From: Gammaproteobacteria bacterium
GTDB taxonomy: Bacteria > Pseudomonadota > Gammaproteobacteria > GCA-001735895
DNA length: 64,000 nucleotides
Assembly: GCA_030066085.1 (NCBI GenBank)
Contig: JASJCI010000039.1
Span: 1-64,000, forward strand
Direction of reading: 5' to 3'
How positions within the stretch are numbered: position 1 is the stretch's first letter; each line of letters starts with the position of its first letter. This document shows, piece by piece, positions 55,858 through 64,000 of this stretch. The notes under the pieces are model-generated. The model searched no databases and was not told the origin of the DNA. It saw only the letters and a program-made list of their open reading frames with translations. A program made the translations under genes and the position numbers.

Positions 55858-56433
55858 TCAACCGGGTCGACGCGCTACGATCTGGGCACTGGCAAGGCGC
55901 TCGCCGTCGGGCGTGCTGCGATGCGATTCGTCGTCGTGCAGGATTTCCAGCGTTGCGAGGCTATTGCGCAAGGCGCCCGGGGCGACGCGAAAGGCCGGAT
56001 TTTGCGGGCCGATCACGCTCTCGGTAGTCAGCAGGTGTTGCTCGCTCAGGAGGCAGCCACCGGGTGCCAGGCAGTCGGCCAGGCGCCCGATCAGCGGCAG
56101 GTTGACGTACCAGGTGACGACGACCAGGTCGTAGTCAGGCGCAAAGTCGAACGGCTGCTCCAGGTCGTGTTCGATCCAGTTCACCGCGAGCCCCAGCTGG
56201 TCGGCGCGCGAGCGCGCGCGGCGCAGTCCCTCGCCTGATATGTCGATGGCGTCGACCCGGTAACCGGTATCGGCCAGCAGCAGCGCATTGCGACCGACAC
56301 CGCAGGCAACGTCGAGCGCGTGTCCGCGCGGCAGGCGGGGCAGCCACTGTTGTAACAGGGTAACGGGATTCTGCTGGTTGAATGCGCCGTCGCGGTAGCG
56401 TTGGTCCCACTTGCGTCGGTCGGCGTCGCTCAC
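55858..56433 (-). CDS. SAM-dependent methyltransferase, class I
   Basis: 191 residues from a GTG at 56433 overlapping the preceding gene stop by four bases. RKWDQRYRDGAF starts the TehB/UbiE-like core; the SAM motif is ALDVACGVGRNALLLA (about 41-56), followed by VDAIDISGEGL and DLVVVTWYVN. The C-terminal part is short. Target unknown; TehB-like small-molecule methyltransferase is likely. Confidence 0.85.
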   Translation of the reverse strand: MSDADRRKWDQRYRDGAFNQQNPVTLLQQWLPRLPRGHALDVACGVGRNALLLADTGYRVDAIDISGEGLRRARSRADQLGLAVNWIEHDLEQPFDFAPDYDLVVVTWYVNLPLIGRLADCLAPGGCLLSEQHLLTTESVIGPQNPAFRVAPGALRNSLATLEILHDDESHRSTPDGERLASAQIVARRPG

Positions 56434-57455
56434 GTCGCGTCCGTGCGCGCATCGATGCCGACCGCCGGATCCCAGATGCGTCGCCAGACGCGCATCAATG
56501 CACCGGGCTGCCAGCTGTTTTCCAGCTGTATCGGTTTGATCGGGCGCGGATGGGGGTTGCTGATATCGGCCACCGCGAAGCTGAACACGTAGCTGGGTTC
56601 GACGCCCATGCGCAGGTCGCTGACAACCACCTTGCCGTCGCGTTCGGCCACCGCGTAAAAGCCCTTGCTGAACCAGCGCAGGCGCTGCGCGGGCCAGTGC
56701 TGCTCGAGCCCGGCGAGCAGTTCGTCGCGGCTCGTATGCGGCGTAAAACGGATCTCGGCATCGCCGTCGAACAGCGAGTAAAACGCCTCGTAGTAGCGAC
56801 CATCGGTGCGGACCACGGCACGCCAGAGCACCGAATTGAAGGGTGACGGCACGGTGAACAGGCCCTCGTATTCGATCGACTGGGCGCGCAGCGCGGCCTC
56901 GAAACGCGTTTCGACCAGCGTCTTGGCGACGATGGTCCAGCCGAGATAGAGCGTGCTCGCGACCAGGCCGAAGCGATTGACCAGGTGTCCGCGGTTGTTT
57001 TCGCGTGTCATCACCAGCGCGGCGATCACGCCGACCAGCAACGGCAGCGTGTAAGCCGGATCGATGATAAACAGGGTTGACCAGGTCATCGGCATGGTCC
57101 ACAGCGGCCAGAATATCTGCGTCCCGTAGGCGGTGAAGCTGTCGAGCAGCACGTGGGTAGCGAACACGAGGTAAAACATCAGCATCCATTGCCGCCGCAG
57201 TTCGGCCAGGCGCGGGTGGATGCGGCAGGCCAGCCAGGCCATCAACGGCGTGACCAGTGCCAGCACGAACAGCGAGTGGCTGGCCGAACGATGGTAGGTG
57301 AAATCAGCCACGGCGTCGCCGAGCGGAACGAAAACGTCGAGGTCGGGCAGGGTGCCGGCGATCGCGCCCCACAGGATTGCGCGATGACCGATCTTGCGGC
57401 CGAGCGTCGCTTCGCCGACCGCGGCACCCAGCGTCAGCTGGGTCAGGGAGTCCAT
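56430..57455 (-). CDS. YdjM/DUF457-type membrane-bound metal-dependent hydrolase
   Basis: 341 residues. The start MDSLTQLTLGAAVGEATLG and the metal residues in AGTLPDLDVFVP, HRSASHSLF and HVLLDSFTAYGTQIFWP identify the family of inner-membrane putative hydrolases. About four helices lie in residues 1-170. The C-terminal 170 residues form a soluble domain. The substrate is unknown. It is coupled to the methyltransferase gene. Confidence 0.88.
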   Translation of the reverse strand: MDSLTQLTLGAAVGEATLGRKIGHRAILWGAIAGTLPDLDVFVPLGDAVADFTYHRSASHSLFVLALVTPLMAWLACRIHPRLAELRRQWMLMFYLVFATHVLLDSFTAYGTQIFWPLWTMPMTWSTLFIIDPAYTLPLLVGVIAALVMTRENNRGHLVNRFGLVASTLYLGWTIVAKTLVETRFEAALRAQSIEYEGLFTVPSPFNSVLWRAVVRTDGRYYEAFYSLFDGDAEIRFTPHTSRDELLAGLEQHWPAQRLRWFSKGFYAVAERDGKVVVSDLRMGVEPSYVFSFAVADISNPHPRPIKPIQLENSWQPGALMRVWRRIWDPAVGIDARTDAT

Positions 57456-57540
57456 GAGGGTATGCGGGCGCTTGAAGTCATGTGGCTGTTACGTGTAAAC
57501 CGCCGTTTTAGATCGCGGGCTCGCTGGCACCGCTCGCCGG

Positions 57541-58203
57541 TTACTCGTCGATCTGCTCGGCGGCGCGATGATTGTGCTCGATGTACATGACCGCGGCCTC
57601 GACGCGCGAGTGTACGTTTAGCTTGCGCAGCACGGCCTTGACGTGAAGCTTTACCGTACCGTCGGAAATACCGAGGTTGCGCGCGATCAGCTTGTTGCCC
57701 TGGCCCTCGGCCATCAGCTCCAGGATTTCGGTTTCGCGCGGTGTCAGTTCGCTGAAGGGCCCCTTGCTCTGCGAAACCGTCATGTCACCCTTGACGAAAC
57801 GCACCAGTACCGAGGTCAACGGCGGTGCAACCACGGTTTTGCCGGCATTGATGTCGCGCAGCGCCGTCACCAGGCCGTCGGGTTCCATGTCCTTCAGCAG
57901 GTAGCCGCTGGCGCCTGCCTTGAGCGCATTGAGCAAATCCTGCTCGTTAGAGCTGGTGGTCAGCATCACGATCGGTTTTTCGAGATCCAGCTTTTTGAGC
58001 TGTTTCAGAACGCTGATGCCGTCCATGATCGGCATGCGCATGTCGAGCAGAATGATATCGGGTTGCAGTTCCTGCGCGAGCCTGATGCCCTCGTTGCCGT
58101 CGCCGGTAGCTGCCATGACCTCGATGTTACGTCTTTGCAGCAGGCTGATCAGGCCCTCGCGAAACAGCATGTGATCGTCAATCAGCAGTACTTTGAGACT
58201 CAT
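57541..58203 (-). CDS. NarL/FixJ-type response regulator
   Basis: 220 residues. The receiver domain (1-120) has DDH near residue 10, phospho-acceptor D54 in IILLDMRMP, and K104 region GYLLKDM. The C-terminal LuxR-type HTH (about 150-212) reads LTPRETEILELMAEGQGNKLIARNLGISDGTVKLHVKAVLRKL, in family form. Its ATG overlaps the upstream reductase gene by four bases, so it is the last gene of the kinase-reductase-regulator operon. Confidence 0.95.
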   Translation of the reverse strand: MSLKVLLIDDHMLFREGLISLLQRRNIEVMAATGDGNEGIRLAQELQPDIILLDMRMPIMDGISVLKQLKKLDLEKPIVMLTTSSNEQDLLNALKAGASGYLLKDMEPDGLVTALRDINAGKTVVAPPLTSVLVRFVKGDMTVSQSKGPFSELTPRETEILELMAEGQGNKLIARNLGISDGTVKLHVKAVLRKLNVHSRVEAAVMYIEHNHRAAEQIDE

Positions 58204-59666
58204 GATAAGGATCCCGTGGATATGGGTTCAAAGGTTACCCGGTGTGGCGGCAGCACCTGGTTTTCGGCAAAGTGGCGCAAACTGGCTTCCAGCGCCGGGC
58301 TGCCGCAGGCGTAAAAATCCCAGGCATCGAGACCGTCGCTCGGCAGCAGGTGCTGCAGGCGGTCCTCGAGCCCGGCCGCCGCCGGGCTGTCGAGCGTTAC
58401 GTAGTCGAAATTGTCGAGCGCGTCGTTCCACGCCCGGCAGAGATTGTGCAGGTACGGCGGACCGTCGCCGCCGACGCGTACGAGCAGGATACGTTCGGCC
58501 GCATCGAGCGCCATCGCGTGTTCGATCAGGCCCTTGATCGTTGCGAAGCCGATACCCTCGGCGACGAACAGCAGCGAATTGGGCGAGTCTTCGTCCAGCA
58601 CGAAGGCACCCCGCGGTCCCTCGAGGTTGACCAGGTCGTTGTTGCGCGCCGATTCGGCGAGAAAGTTCGCGATCGGGTCATGCGGATCGCGAGCCACGTG
58701 AAACTGCAGGTTCATGTCGTCGCAGGGGCAACTGGCTATCGGGTAGTGACTGCGGCCGACGTGCTCGATGGCGAGATCGGCGCCCTGTCCGGCGAGAAAA
58801 CGCAGGCGACTGGTGCGCGGCGTGCGCGTGCTGACGATCAGCACGTCGTCGGTGGTGTCGATTTTCTTGATCCGGAGCGGGATATGCTGCAGCGGAATGT
58901 CGGCGGCACTGCCGGCCTCGTCGGCTTCGAGTACGACGTCGGTCACCGCGGTGTAACAGCAGCCCAGCAGGTAGCCCAGCCCTTTTTCGGCCTCGGTCAG
59001 GGTGTAGTCGTGGTGCCGGATCCGGCGGGTTTCACCGGACACCACACGCATTTTGCACAGCCCGCAGTTGCCGTTGCTGCAACCGTAATTGAGCGCGAGC
59101 CCGCCACGCAGACCCGCTTCCAGCAGGGATTCGGCGCCCTCCACGAAAAACTCGTGACCGCTGGGAATGACGCTGGCCTGTGCCGTCATGACGCGTAGAT
59201 AAGTCTCGTTGACCCGGGATGGATCTATTGTATCACCGACCTGCTCGATTCCACTGGCGGCGTCATCGAGCCAGGCACGCAGCTGCTGCAACGCGTCGGC
59301 AACGCCATCGAGTGATTCGATTTTTTCCCGCAGTTGCGCCTGCAGGCGCCGATAGGCCGCGACCCGCAGTTTTTCTAGCGAGAGTTCCTCGCTCAGTGCC
59401 ATTACGCGCGCGGTCAAGGCGACGTTGTCGGGCTTGCGCGCGGCATGTTCGACGTTGATGAAGCTCGCCTGCTCGATGATCTGTTCGACACGCTCGAGCA
59501 TCGACGAATCTTCGACGCGCGCGTCGGGGTAGGCCTGCAGCAGGTCGGCCAGCAGGATTTCACCCTCGAAGGTCTGCAGATCGCCGGCGCGGATCTGTTG
59601 CTGCAGGGTGCCACGCTTGACGCCTACCAGGCGGGCCGCACGCGAAAGTGAGATCCGTTGGGCCAC
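58200..59666 (-). CDS. Fusion protein: N-terminal HTH, coiled coil, [2Fe-2S] ferredoxin and flavin/NAD reductase
   Basis: 488 residues. Residues 1-55 look like a MerR/excisionase-type helix-turn-helix (LSRAARLVGVKRGTLQQQIRAGDLQTFEGEILLADLL, in parts). Residues 60-150 are helical and partly coiled-coil. Residues 165-260 are a plant-type ferredoxin with CSNGNCGLC (C-x4-C-x2-C) and a later GCCY. Residues 270-488 are FNR-like, with FLAGQGADL, PIASCPCDD and NSLLFVAEGIGFATIKGLIEHA. It starts two bases after the kinase stop. The layout suggests a redox-active regulator or signalling partner; the function is not known to me. Confidence 0.85.
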   Translation of the reverse strand: MAQRISLSRAARLVGVKRGTLQQQIRAGDLQTFEGEILLADLLQAYPDARVEDSSMLERVEQIIEQASFINVEHAARKPDNVALTARVMALSEELSLEKLRVAAYRRLQAQLREKIESLDGVADALQQLRAWLDDAASGIEQVGDTIDPSRVNETYLRVMTAQASVIPSGHEFFVEGAESLLEAGLRGGLALNYGCSNGNCGLCKMRVVSGETRRIRHHDYTLTEAEKGLGYLLGCCYTAVTDVVLEADEAGSAADIPLQHIPLRIKKIDTTDDVLIVSTRTPRTSRLRFLAGQGADLAIEHVGRSHYPIASCPCDDMNLQFHVARDPHDPIANFLAESARNNDLVNLEGPRGAFVLDEDSPNSLLFVAEGIGFATIKGLIEHAMALDAAERILLVRVGGDGPPYLHNLCRAWNDALDNFDYVTLDSPAAAGLEDRLQHLLPSDGLDAWDFYACGSPALEASLRHFAENQVLPPHRVTFEPISTGSLS

Positions 59667-59668
59667 GC

Positions 59669-61327
59669 TCAGCCGGTTGATTCGAGCAGGTTCTGCGGCG
59701 CCTCGGGGCGGAAGCTGAGATGAATCCGGGTACCGTCACCAGGCTCGCTTTCGATGTCGATCTCGGCATCGATCTGGGAGGCCCGGTCGCGCAGTATGTT
59801 GAGTCCCAGGTGCCTGCCGCCCTCGGGTTTGACGTTGCTCTCCTCGAAGCCGATGCCGTCATCCTCGATCAGCAGCGTGAACAGGCCGTTGCGGTGGGTC
59901 AGCAGCACGCGCACGCCTTCCGCCTGGCTGTGCTTGCGGATATTGGCGAGACACTCCTGCACGATGCGCAGCACGTTGAGTTCCACCTCGGCCGAGAAAT
60001 CGCACTCGGGCCACTCGTTCTGGAAATATATCGGAATGCCGAGTTCGTCCTGCGTGCGGCGAATGGTTTCCTCGATCGATGCGATCAGGCCCTGCGGATC
60101 GACCGGCACACGGAAATGCGCGATCAGTTCGCGCAGCTGGTTGTTGGCCTGGTCGATGGTGTATTCGATACGCTCCATCTGGTGCCAGATGGCTTTCTCG
60201 TCGTTGGAGTGAAAAGTCTCGTCGATGACCCGGATCTGTATCCTGAGGCTGGCGATGGTCTGCGCCAGCGAATCGTGCAGTTCGTGCGAGATGCGCTGAC
60301 GTTCCTGCATCACCAGCAGTTCGGACTCTTCCTCGATCAGGCGAAACTTTTCCACCGCGCTGCCCAGGTGCTGGCCGATGCTGAGCAGCAGCGCGCTGTA
60401 ACTTTCCAGGTCCAGCGAAGTATCGTCGTCGAAGAACAGGTGGATGGCGCCGAGGACCCCTTCGCGGTACTGCAGCAGGACCGACAGCACCAGCAGCTGG
60501 CGGTCGTCGTCACTATCGCCGGTATCGAGCACGGTGCTGCGCTGCAGGCGGTCGATGCGGTAGATCCGATCCAGCTTGATTTCGTCGAAAGGGTACTGGA
60601 TCGGCAGGAAACGGTCGGCGCTGGCGAGGAAACTCTGCTTGATCTCGCCGTGCGCGGCAACCAGGTCGCGCTTGTTCTTGCCCATGAACTGGCGGATGAT
60701 GCCGCCGCGCGCGTTCAGGTTGTCGCACAGCGATTGCAGCGACTTGTCGAACAGCGCATTGATGTCGTAGGACAGGTTGATGCTCGAGGCCACGTCGTAG
60801 AGGATCGCCAGCGAGCGCGACTCCCGCGATATGTGGTCGGTGTGTTTTTGCAGCTGGATCTCGGTATCGCGCGACAGCTGGTTGATCATGTTGCCGAGCA
60901 TGTTGATGTCGCGCGCGAGCTCGCCGAAATCTGAATCGGCGGGCAGCTTGACCCTCGCATCGAAATTGACGCCGCGCATCAGGTCGGCCCAGTCGCACAG
61001 GCGCAGCAGGGGCTGCAGCAGTTCGCGCCAGATTTGCCAGAACAGCACGATCAGCAGCAGGATTTCGAGCCCGTGCATCCAGATGGCCCAGGGCTGCAGC
61101 CACTGCGCCAGCGGCTCGTCCGGATTGGCCAGCACCAGCAGGTTCAGCAACAGCAGCACGAGGATCGAGAACGACAGGAACAGCAGGCGAAAGCGCCCGC
61201 TTTTCAGGAGGTTACGCTTGCTGCTGTCTAGCTTGACGAACCATGCGTTGAACAGGTTGACCTTGCGCAGCAGGTGAGGATCTTTTTGCACCATCAGGAA
61301 TAATTCGTTGGAAATTGCTGGTTTCAT
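59669..61327 (-). CDS. NarX-like sensor histidine kinase (HisKA_3 type)
   Basis: 552 residues. Two helices (about 45-67 and 85-105) enclose a very short periplasmic loop, so there is no large external sensor. A HAMP-like linker (to about 165), a GAF-like domain (about 170-330) and the kinase core follow. The phospho-acceptor is in QERQRISHELHDSLAQTIASL. The ATPase has NVLRIVQECLANIRKHSQA and GIGF. The sensing domain is therefore cytoplasmic. It lies 62 bases after dsrR and is coupled to the HTH-reductase gene. Confidence 0.93.
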   Translation of the reverse strand: MKPAISNELFLMVQKDPHLLRKVNLFNAWFVKLDSSKRNLLKSGRFRLLFLSFSILVLLLLNLLVLANPDEPLAQWLQPWAIWMHGLEILLLIVLFWQIWRELLQPLLRLCDWADLMRGVNFDARVKLPADSDFGELARDINMLGNMINQLSRDTEIQLQKHTDHISRESRSLAILYDVASSINLSYDINALFDKSLQSLCDNLNARGGIIRQFMGKNKRDLVAAHGEIKQSFLASADRFLPIQYPFDEIKLDRIYRIDRLQRSTVLDTGDSDDDRQLLVLSVLLQYREGVLGAIHLFFDDDTSLDLESYSALLLSIGQHLGSAVEKFRLIEEESELLVMQERQRISHELHDSLAQTIASLRIQIRVIDETFHSNDEKAIWHQMERIEYTIDQANNQLRELIAHFRVPVDPQGLIASIEETIRRTQDELGIPIYFQNEWPECDFSAEVELNVLRIVQECLANIRKHSQAEGVRVLLTHRNGLFTLLIEDDGIGFEESNVKPEGGRHLGLNILRDRASQIDAEIDIESEPGDGTRIHLSFRPEAPQNLLESTG

Positions 61328-61389
61328 TTCCGAGTATTCCCGTGAGTATACCGCGTTAGCCGATCCTGCAAACCCGCATCGAGCGTCGT

Positions 61390-61704
61390 TCAGCCCTCGG
61401 GCGGCACATAATCCGGGTCGTTGGGATTGAGAAAGATGAACTGCCAGCTGCCGGGTTCGAGTTCGACGTAGTCGATCGTCATGCCGTCGGCAAGCGGCTT
61501 GCTGGTGGTCGAGACGACCAGGTCGATGCCGTCGAAATTATAGTATTCGTCTCCCGGCAGGCGTTGATCGTCGAAGCCCATGGCGTAGTGAAAACTGCCG
61601 TCCTGCTCGGTTTTGACCGCAATCCGCAGCGGCATGCTGGCCATGTCGCCATCCGCGGCCGAGCGGCGCATCTGCTCGATCGCGCTGGTGGTAACGCGGA
61701 TCAC
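61390..61704 (-). CDS. dsrR: DsrR-like A-type (IscA-like) protein without cysteines
   Basis: 104 residues from a GTG overlapping the dsrN stop. The fold follows the IscA/HesB pattern (LRIAVKTEQDGSFHYAMGFDD, GIDLVVSTTSKPLADGMTIDYVE, FLNPN). All three iron-sulfur cysteines of IscA are absent. This matches DsrR of Allochromatium, an IscA-like protein known to lack Fe-S binding and to affect expression of dsr genes. The position after dsrN supports the name. Confidence 0.88.
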   Translation of the reverse strand: MIRVTTSAIEQMRRSAADGDMASMPLRIAVKTEQDGSFHYAMGFDDQRLPGDEYYNFDGIDLVVSTTSKPLADGMTIDYVELEPGSWQFIFLNPNDPDYVPPEG

Positions 61705-63110
61705 GAGCCGGTCCCGGCGACATCCACCTGCGACCCGGCGCGCAACTTGCAGTCGCGCACGAACTGCAGAAAGCGCCTGACCCATGGATTATCGACGGTA
61801 TTGCGCTGGTGGCTGTAGGCGGCCAGCAGGTTGCGGTAAACCACCCCGTCGCGCTGCTGCTCGATACCCCTGCCGCGCTCGACCCGCCAGCTGAAGCGGC
61901 TGTCGCGCGGCAGGCCTTCGAGGGTCGAGTAGTGAAACTCGTGCGCGTTGAGCGTTGCGTCGCGCAGGTTGCCCAGCGGCCACAGCGCGTCGGTTTCCCG
62001 CAGCCTGACGTAGCCACGGCCCTGCGGTCTTGCGTGCATGCGAGTCTCGGCAGCGAGCGCACCGACCATGTCGTGCGACTCGCCGTGCCAGTGCAGGCGG
62101 CGGCTAAGGTACATCAGGCCGCCGCATTCCGCGTAAGCCGGCAGACCGTTCTCGATTGCGCCGCGGATGGATGCACGCAGGGACCGGTTGGCCGCCAGGC
62201 CGGCCGCGTGCCGCTCGGGGAAGCCGCCGCCGATCCAGAGACCGTCGGCCTCGGGCAGTCGCGCGTCGCGCAGGGCATCGAAAGGAACCAGTTCGGCGCC
62301 CGCGCGCGCGAACGCATCGAGGTCGCCGGGATAATAGAAACCGAAAGCCCGATCGCGTGCGATGGCGATGCGCAGGCCGGCAAATTCGTTGCTGGCCGGC
62401 AGGGGCGAGGATGCCGCCTGTACGCTGCCGGCCTGGCTGGCAATGTCCTCGAGCCGCGCGAGATCGATGTGCTCCGCCACCGCCGCCGAGATGCGATCGA
62501 TGCGCTGGATCGCGGCCGGATCCTCGTATCCCGGGATCAGGCCGAGGTGACGCTCGTCGAGTTCCAGCTCGGAGTGCTTGCCGAGCGCGCCGAGAAACGG
62601 AATGTCGGTGTATTCCTCGACCGCTGCACGCAGTTTCGATTCATGTCGCGAGCCGCCGGTCAGGTTGGCGATCACGCCGGCGATGTTGACCTCGCGGTCG
62701 AAGACCTGGTAGCCGATCAGCAAGGGCGCGATACCGCGCATGGTACCGCGGGCATCGACCACCATGATCACCGGCGACCGCAGCGCCTTGGCCAGCGCTG
62801 CATTGCTGTTGCTGCCGTCGAGATCGAGACCGTCGTACAAACCCTTGTTGCCCTCGATAATGCTGAGATCGGCATGCTGGCTGCGGTGACAGTATTCGTC
62901 GATGGTTTGCTGGCGACCGGCGACGAAGTAATCCAGGTTGTAGCAGGCGTTGCCCGCGGCCATGCCGAGCCAGATCGGGTCGATGTAATCCGGGCCTTTC
63001 TTGAACGGCTGGATAGCGAGTCCGCGAGCGCGCAGGGCGGCGCATACGCCGAGGGTCAGAGTAGTCTTGCCGGACGATTTGTGCGCGGCCGAGAAGAACA
63101 GGGCAGCCAT
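61701..63110 (-). CDS. dsrN: DsrN, siroheme amidase (CobB/CbiA-like)
   Basis: 469 residues. The N-terminal dethiobiotin-synthetase-like ATPase has FSAAHKSSGKTTLTLGVCAAL and QPFKKGPDYIDPIWL. The C-terminal class I glutaminase-type domain has GLWIGGGFPERH, AYAECGGLMYLSRRL with the nucleophile Cys, and HEFHYS. DsrN amidates siroheme to the siro-amide used by reverse dissimilatory sulfite reductase. It lies between dsrP and dsrR, the order known from purple sulfur bacteria. Confidence 0.92.
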   Translation of the reverse strand: MAALFFSAAHKSSGKTTLTLGVCAALRARGLAIQPFKKGPDYIDPIWLGMAAGNACYNLDYFVAGRQQTIDEYCHRSQHADLSIIEGNKGLYDGLDLDGSNSNAALAKALRSPVIMVVDARGTMRGIAPLLIGYQVFDREVNIAGVIANLTGGSRHESKLRAAVEEYTDIPFLGALGKHSELELDERHLGLIPGYEDPAAIQRIDRISAAVAEHIDLARLEDIASQAGSVQAASSPLPASNEFAGLRIAIARDRAFGFYYPGDLDAFARAGAELVPFDALRDARLPEADGLWIGGGFPERHAAGLAANRSLRASIRGAIENGLPAYAECGGLMYLSRRLHWHGESHDMVGALAAETRMHARPQGRGYVRLRETDALWPLGNLRDATLNAHEFHYSTLEGLPRDSRFSWRVERGRGIEQQRDGVVYRNLLAAYSHQRNTVDNPWVRRFLQFVRDCKLRAGSQVDVAGTGS

Positions 63111-63112
63111 GC

Positions 63113-64000
63113 TCAGTCGCTCTCCGCCGGCAGGCCTTCGGGCAGGATCGGCAGCACGCGCAGCGCCAGCAGGGCGAGTAACAACGCGGCCGCGACGCCG
63201 CCCAGGCCGAGCAGCAATTCCCAGATACTGGGTGCATAGTCCGCGATCACGCCGTCGAAAAAGCTGCTTTCGACCTCGTACCCGGGAAAGATGTTGAGCG
63301 GAAACGCCTGGCCACCGATGATGATGATGTAGAGCTGGGCAAAAGCGCCGGCAATGACCAGCAGGCAGGCAGCGAACAGCGCCCGGGCCGAGCCGGCGAA
63401 AGCGGGCATGAAGCAGATGGCCAGCGGCAGCAGGTTGCCGAGCCCGATTTGCACCAGCCAGAACAGCAGCGTGTAGGTGCCGCCGTCGGTCAGGATGAAG
63501 CGCTCGAAGGGATGGTTCTGCGTGCCGTAGAGCTTGGTCAGGTGGAACACCAGCACGAAGTAGAAGATACCGGCGACGAACAGGCCCAGCAGGCGGCGCA
63601 GGCGCTCGACGTGGGACTGGTCGAGCTCACGGCCGTCGAAGCGAAAACTGAATCCCAGCAGCAGCGCGAACAGGGCGAGGCCGAAGGCGAAGGACATTAC
63701 GATGAACAGTGGCGCGAGTATGGCGGTATCGTAGGCTTCGCGCGCGACCAGGAAGCCGAAGATGGAACCGGTACCCGTGGTCAGCACCAGGCGCCAGATC
63801 AGCGCCGCGACACCAGCCGGCTTGCTGAAGGCCTGCATGCGGCGTTCCATCATGAGCCACAGGTAAACGACGACGATGCCGATAAAACCGCTGTACAGCA
63901 GGATATTCCAGGCGAAGATCGATTTGAAATTGTAATGCGTCATGGCAACGATCAGGCGGTCGGGGCGGCCGAGATCGAGTAACAGGATCGCCAGGCCGCC
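63113..64000 (-). CDS. dsrP: DsrP, NrfD-family membrane protein (5' part beyond the window)
   Basis: The reading frame stays open to the window edge; the codons before the ATG at 63943 read LLLDLGRPDRLIVA, typical of NrfD proteins, so the real start lies outside. About 295 residues with seven or more helices are visible. DsrP is the quinone-linked membrane part of the DsrMKJOP complex, which passes electrons in sulfur oxidation. The stop is two bases before dsrN. Confidence 0.9.
   Translation of the reverse strand, partial: GGLAILLLDLGRPDRLIVAMTHYNFKSIFAWNILLYSGFIGIVVVYLWLMMERRMQAFSKPAGVAALIWRLVLTTGTGSIFGFLVAREAYDTAILAPLFIVMSFAFGLALFALLLGFSFRFDGRELDQSHVERLRRLLGLFVAGIFYFVLVFHLTKLYGTQNHPFERFILTDGGTYTLLFWLVQIGLGNLLPLAICFMPAFAGSARALFAACLLVIAGAFAQLYIIIIGGQAFPLNIFPGYEVESSFFDGVIADYAPSIWELLLGLGGVAAALLLALLALRVLPILPEGLPAESD

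Noticed and set aside
59669-61327. Calling the kinase NarX and the regulator NarL (nitrate sensing)
   Set aside because: The periplasmic nitrate-binding P-box region is absent and no nitrate-reductase genes are in the window; the sequence supports only family membership.

Overview
The window looks like part of the chromosome of a chemolithoautotrophic, sulfur- and hydrogen-oxidising gammaproteobacterium. The evidence is the gene content: a complete uptake [NiFe]-hydrogenase locus with H2 sensor and maturation genes, a Calvin-cycle operon with RuBisCO form I plus CbbQ/CbbO, a soxB gene, and the distal end of a dsr (reverse dissimilatory sulfite reductase) operon. Coding DNA is GC-rich and densely packed, and intergenic promoters are AT-rich. 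No transposase, phage or CRISPR array is visible. I do not assign a genus.

Layout. 1-590: an intact tRNA-Ser(GGA) flanked by broken tRNA-Ser pieces that carry a hairpin-rich element in the T-loop position. 591-7073: a small secreted protein, an fRMsr-type GAF protein, an FAH-family hydrolase, an XRE-cupin regulator divergent from a Tat-exported oligopeptide-type binding protein, and a CocE-like hydrolase. 7139-28192: hydrogenase island. hupS-hupL-hupC run leftward; a divergent train of 19 tightly coupled genes runs rightward (hupD F G H I J K, hypA, hypB, hupR, hupT, hupU, hupV, hypF, hypC, a SIS-domain gene, hypD, hypE, and a nickel permease). The hupS promoter region holds a -24/-12 (sigma54-type) element and an FNR/ANR-type box.

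28254-40282: an envelope/stress region. It contains a UspA protein, adaptor and TolC genes, a SoxW-like thioredoxin, a secreted protein made of eleven 9-residue Met-Asn-Pro repeats, a three-gene MotA/TolQ-like membrane module, a periplasmic DUF255 thioredoxin-like protein, and an RND adaptor plus pump. Two identical-format palindromes (TATTAG-N6-CTAATA) sit before the repeat-protein gene and between the DUF255 and RND genes, which suggests one shared regulator.

40330-54656: cbbR divergent from cbbF-P-T-A-L-S-Q-O, then a cytochrome c, a phosphoglycolate phosphatase and soxB, so that thiosulfate oxidation can feed CO2 fixation. 54710-57455: FHA, gamma-glutamylcyclotransferase-like, methyltransferase and YdjM-like genes. 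57541-64000 (leftward): dsrP (cut by the window end), dsrN, dsrR, followed closely by a NarX-like kinase, an unusual HTH/[2Fe-2S]/flavin-reductase fusion protein and a NarL-like regulator. This last trio is the strongest candidate for an undescribed redox-sensing system, probably tied to sulfur oxidation.
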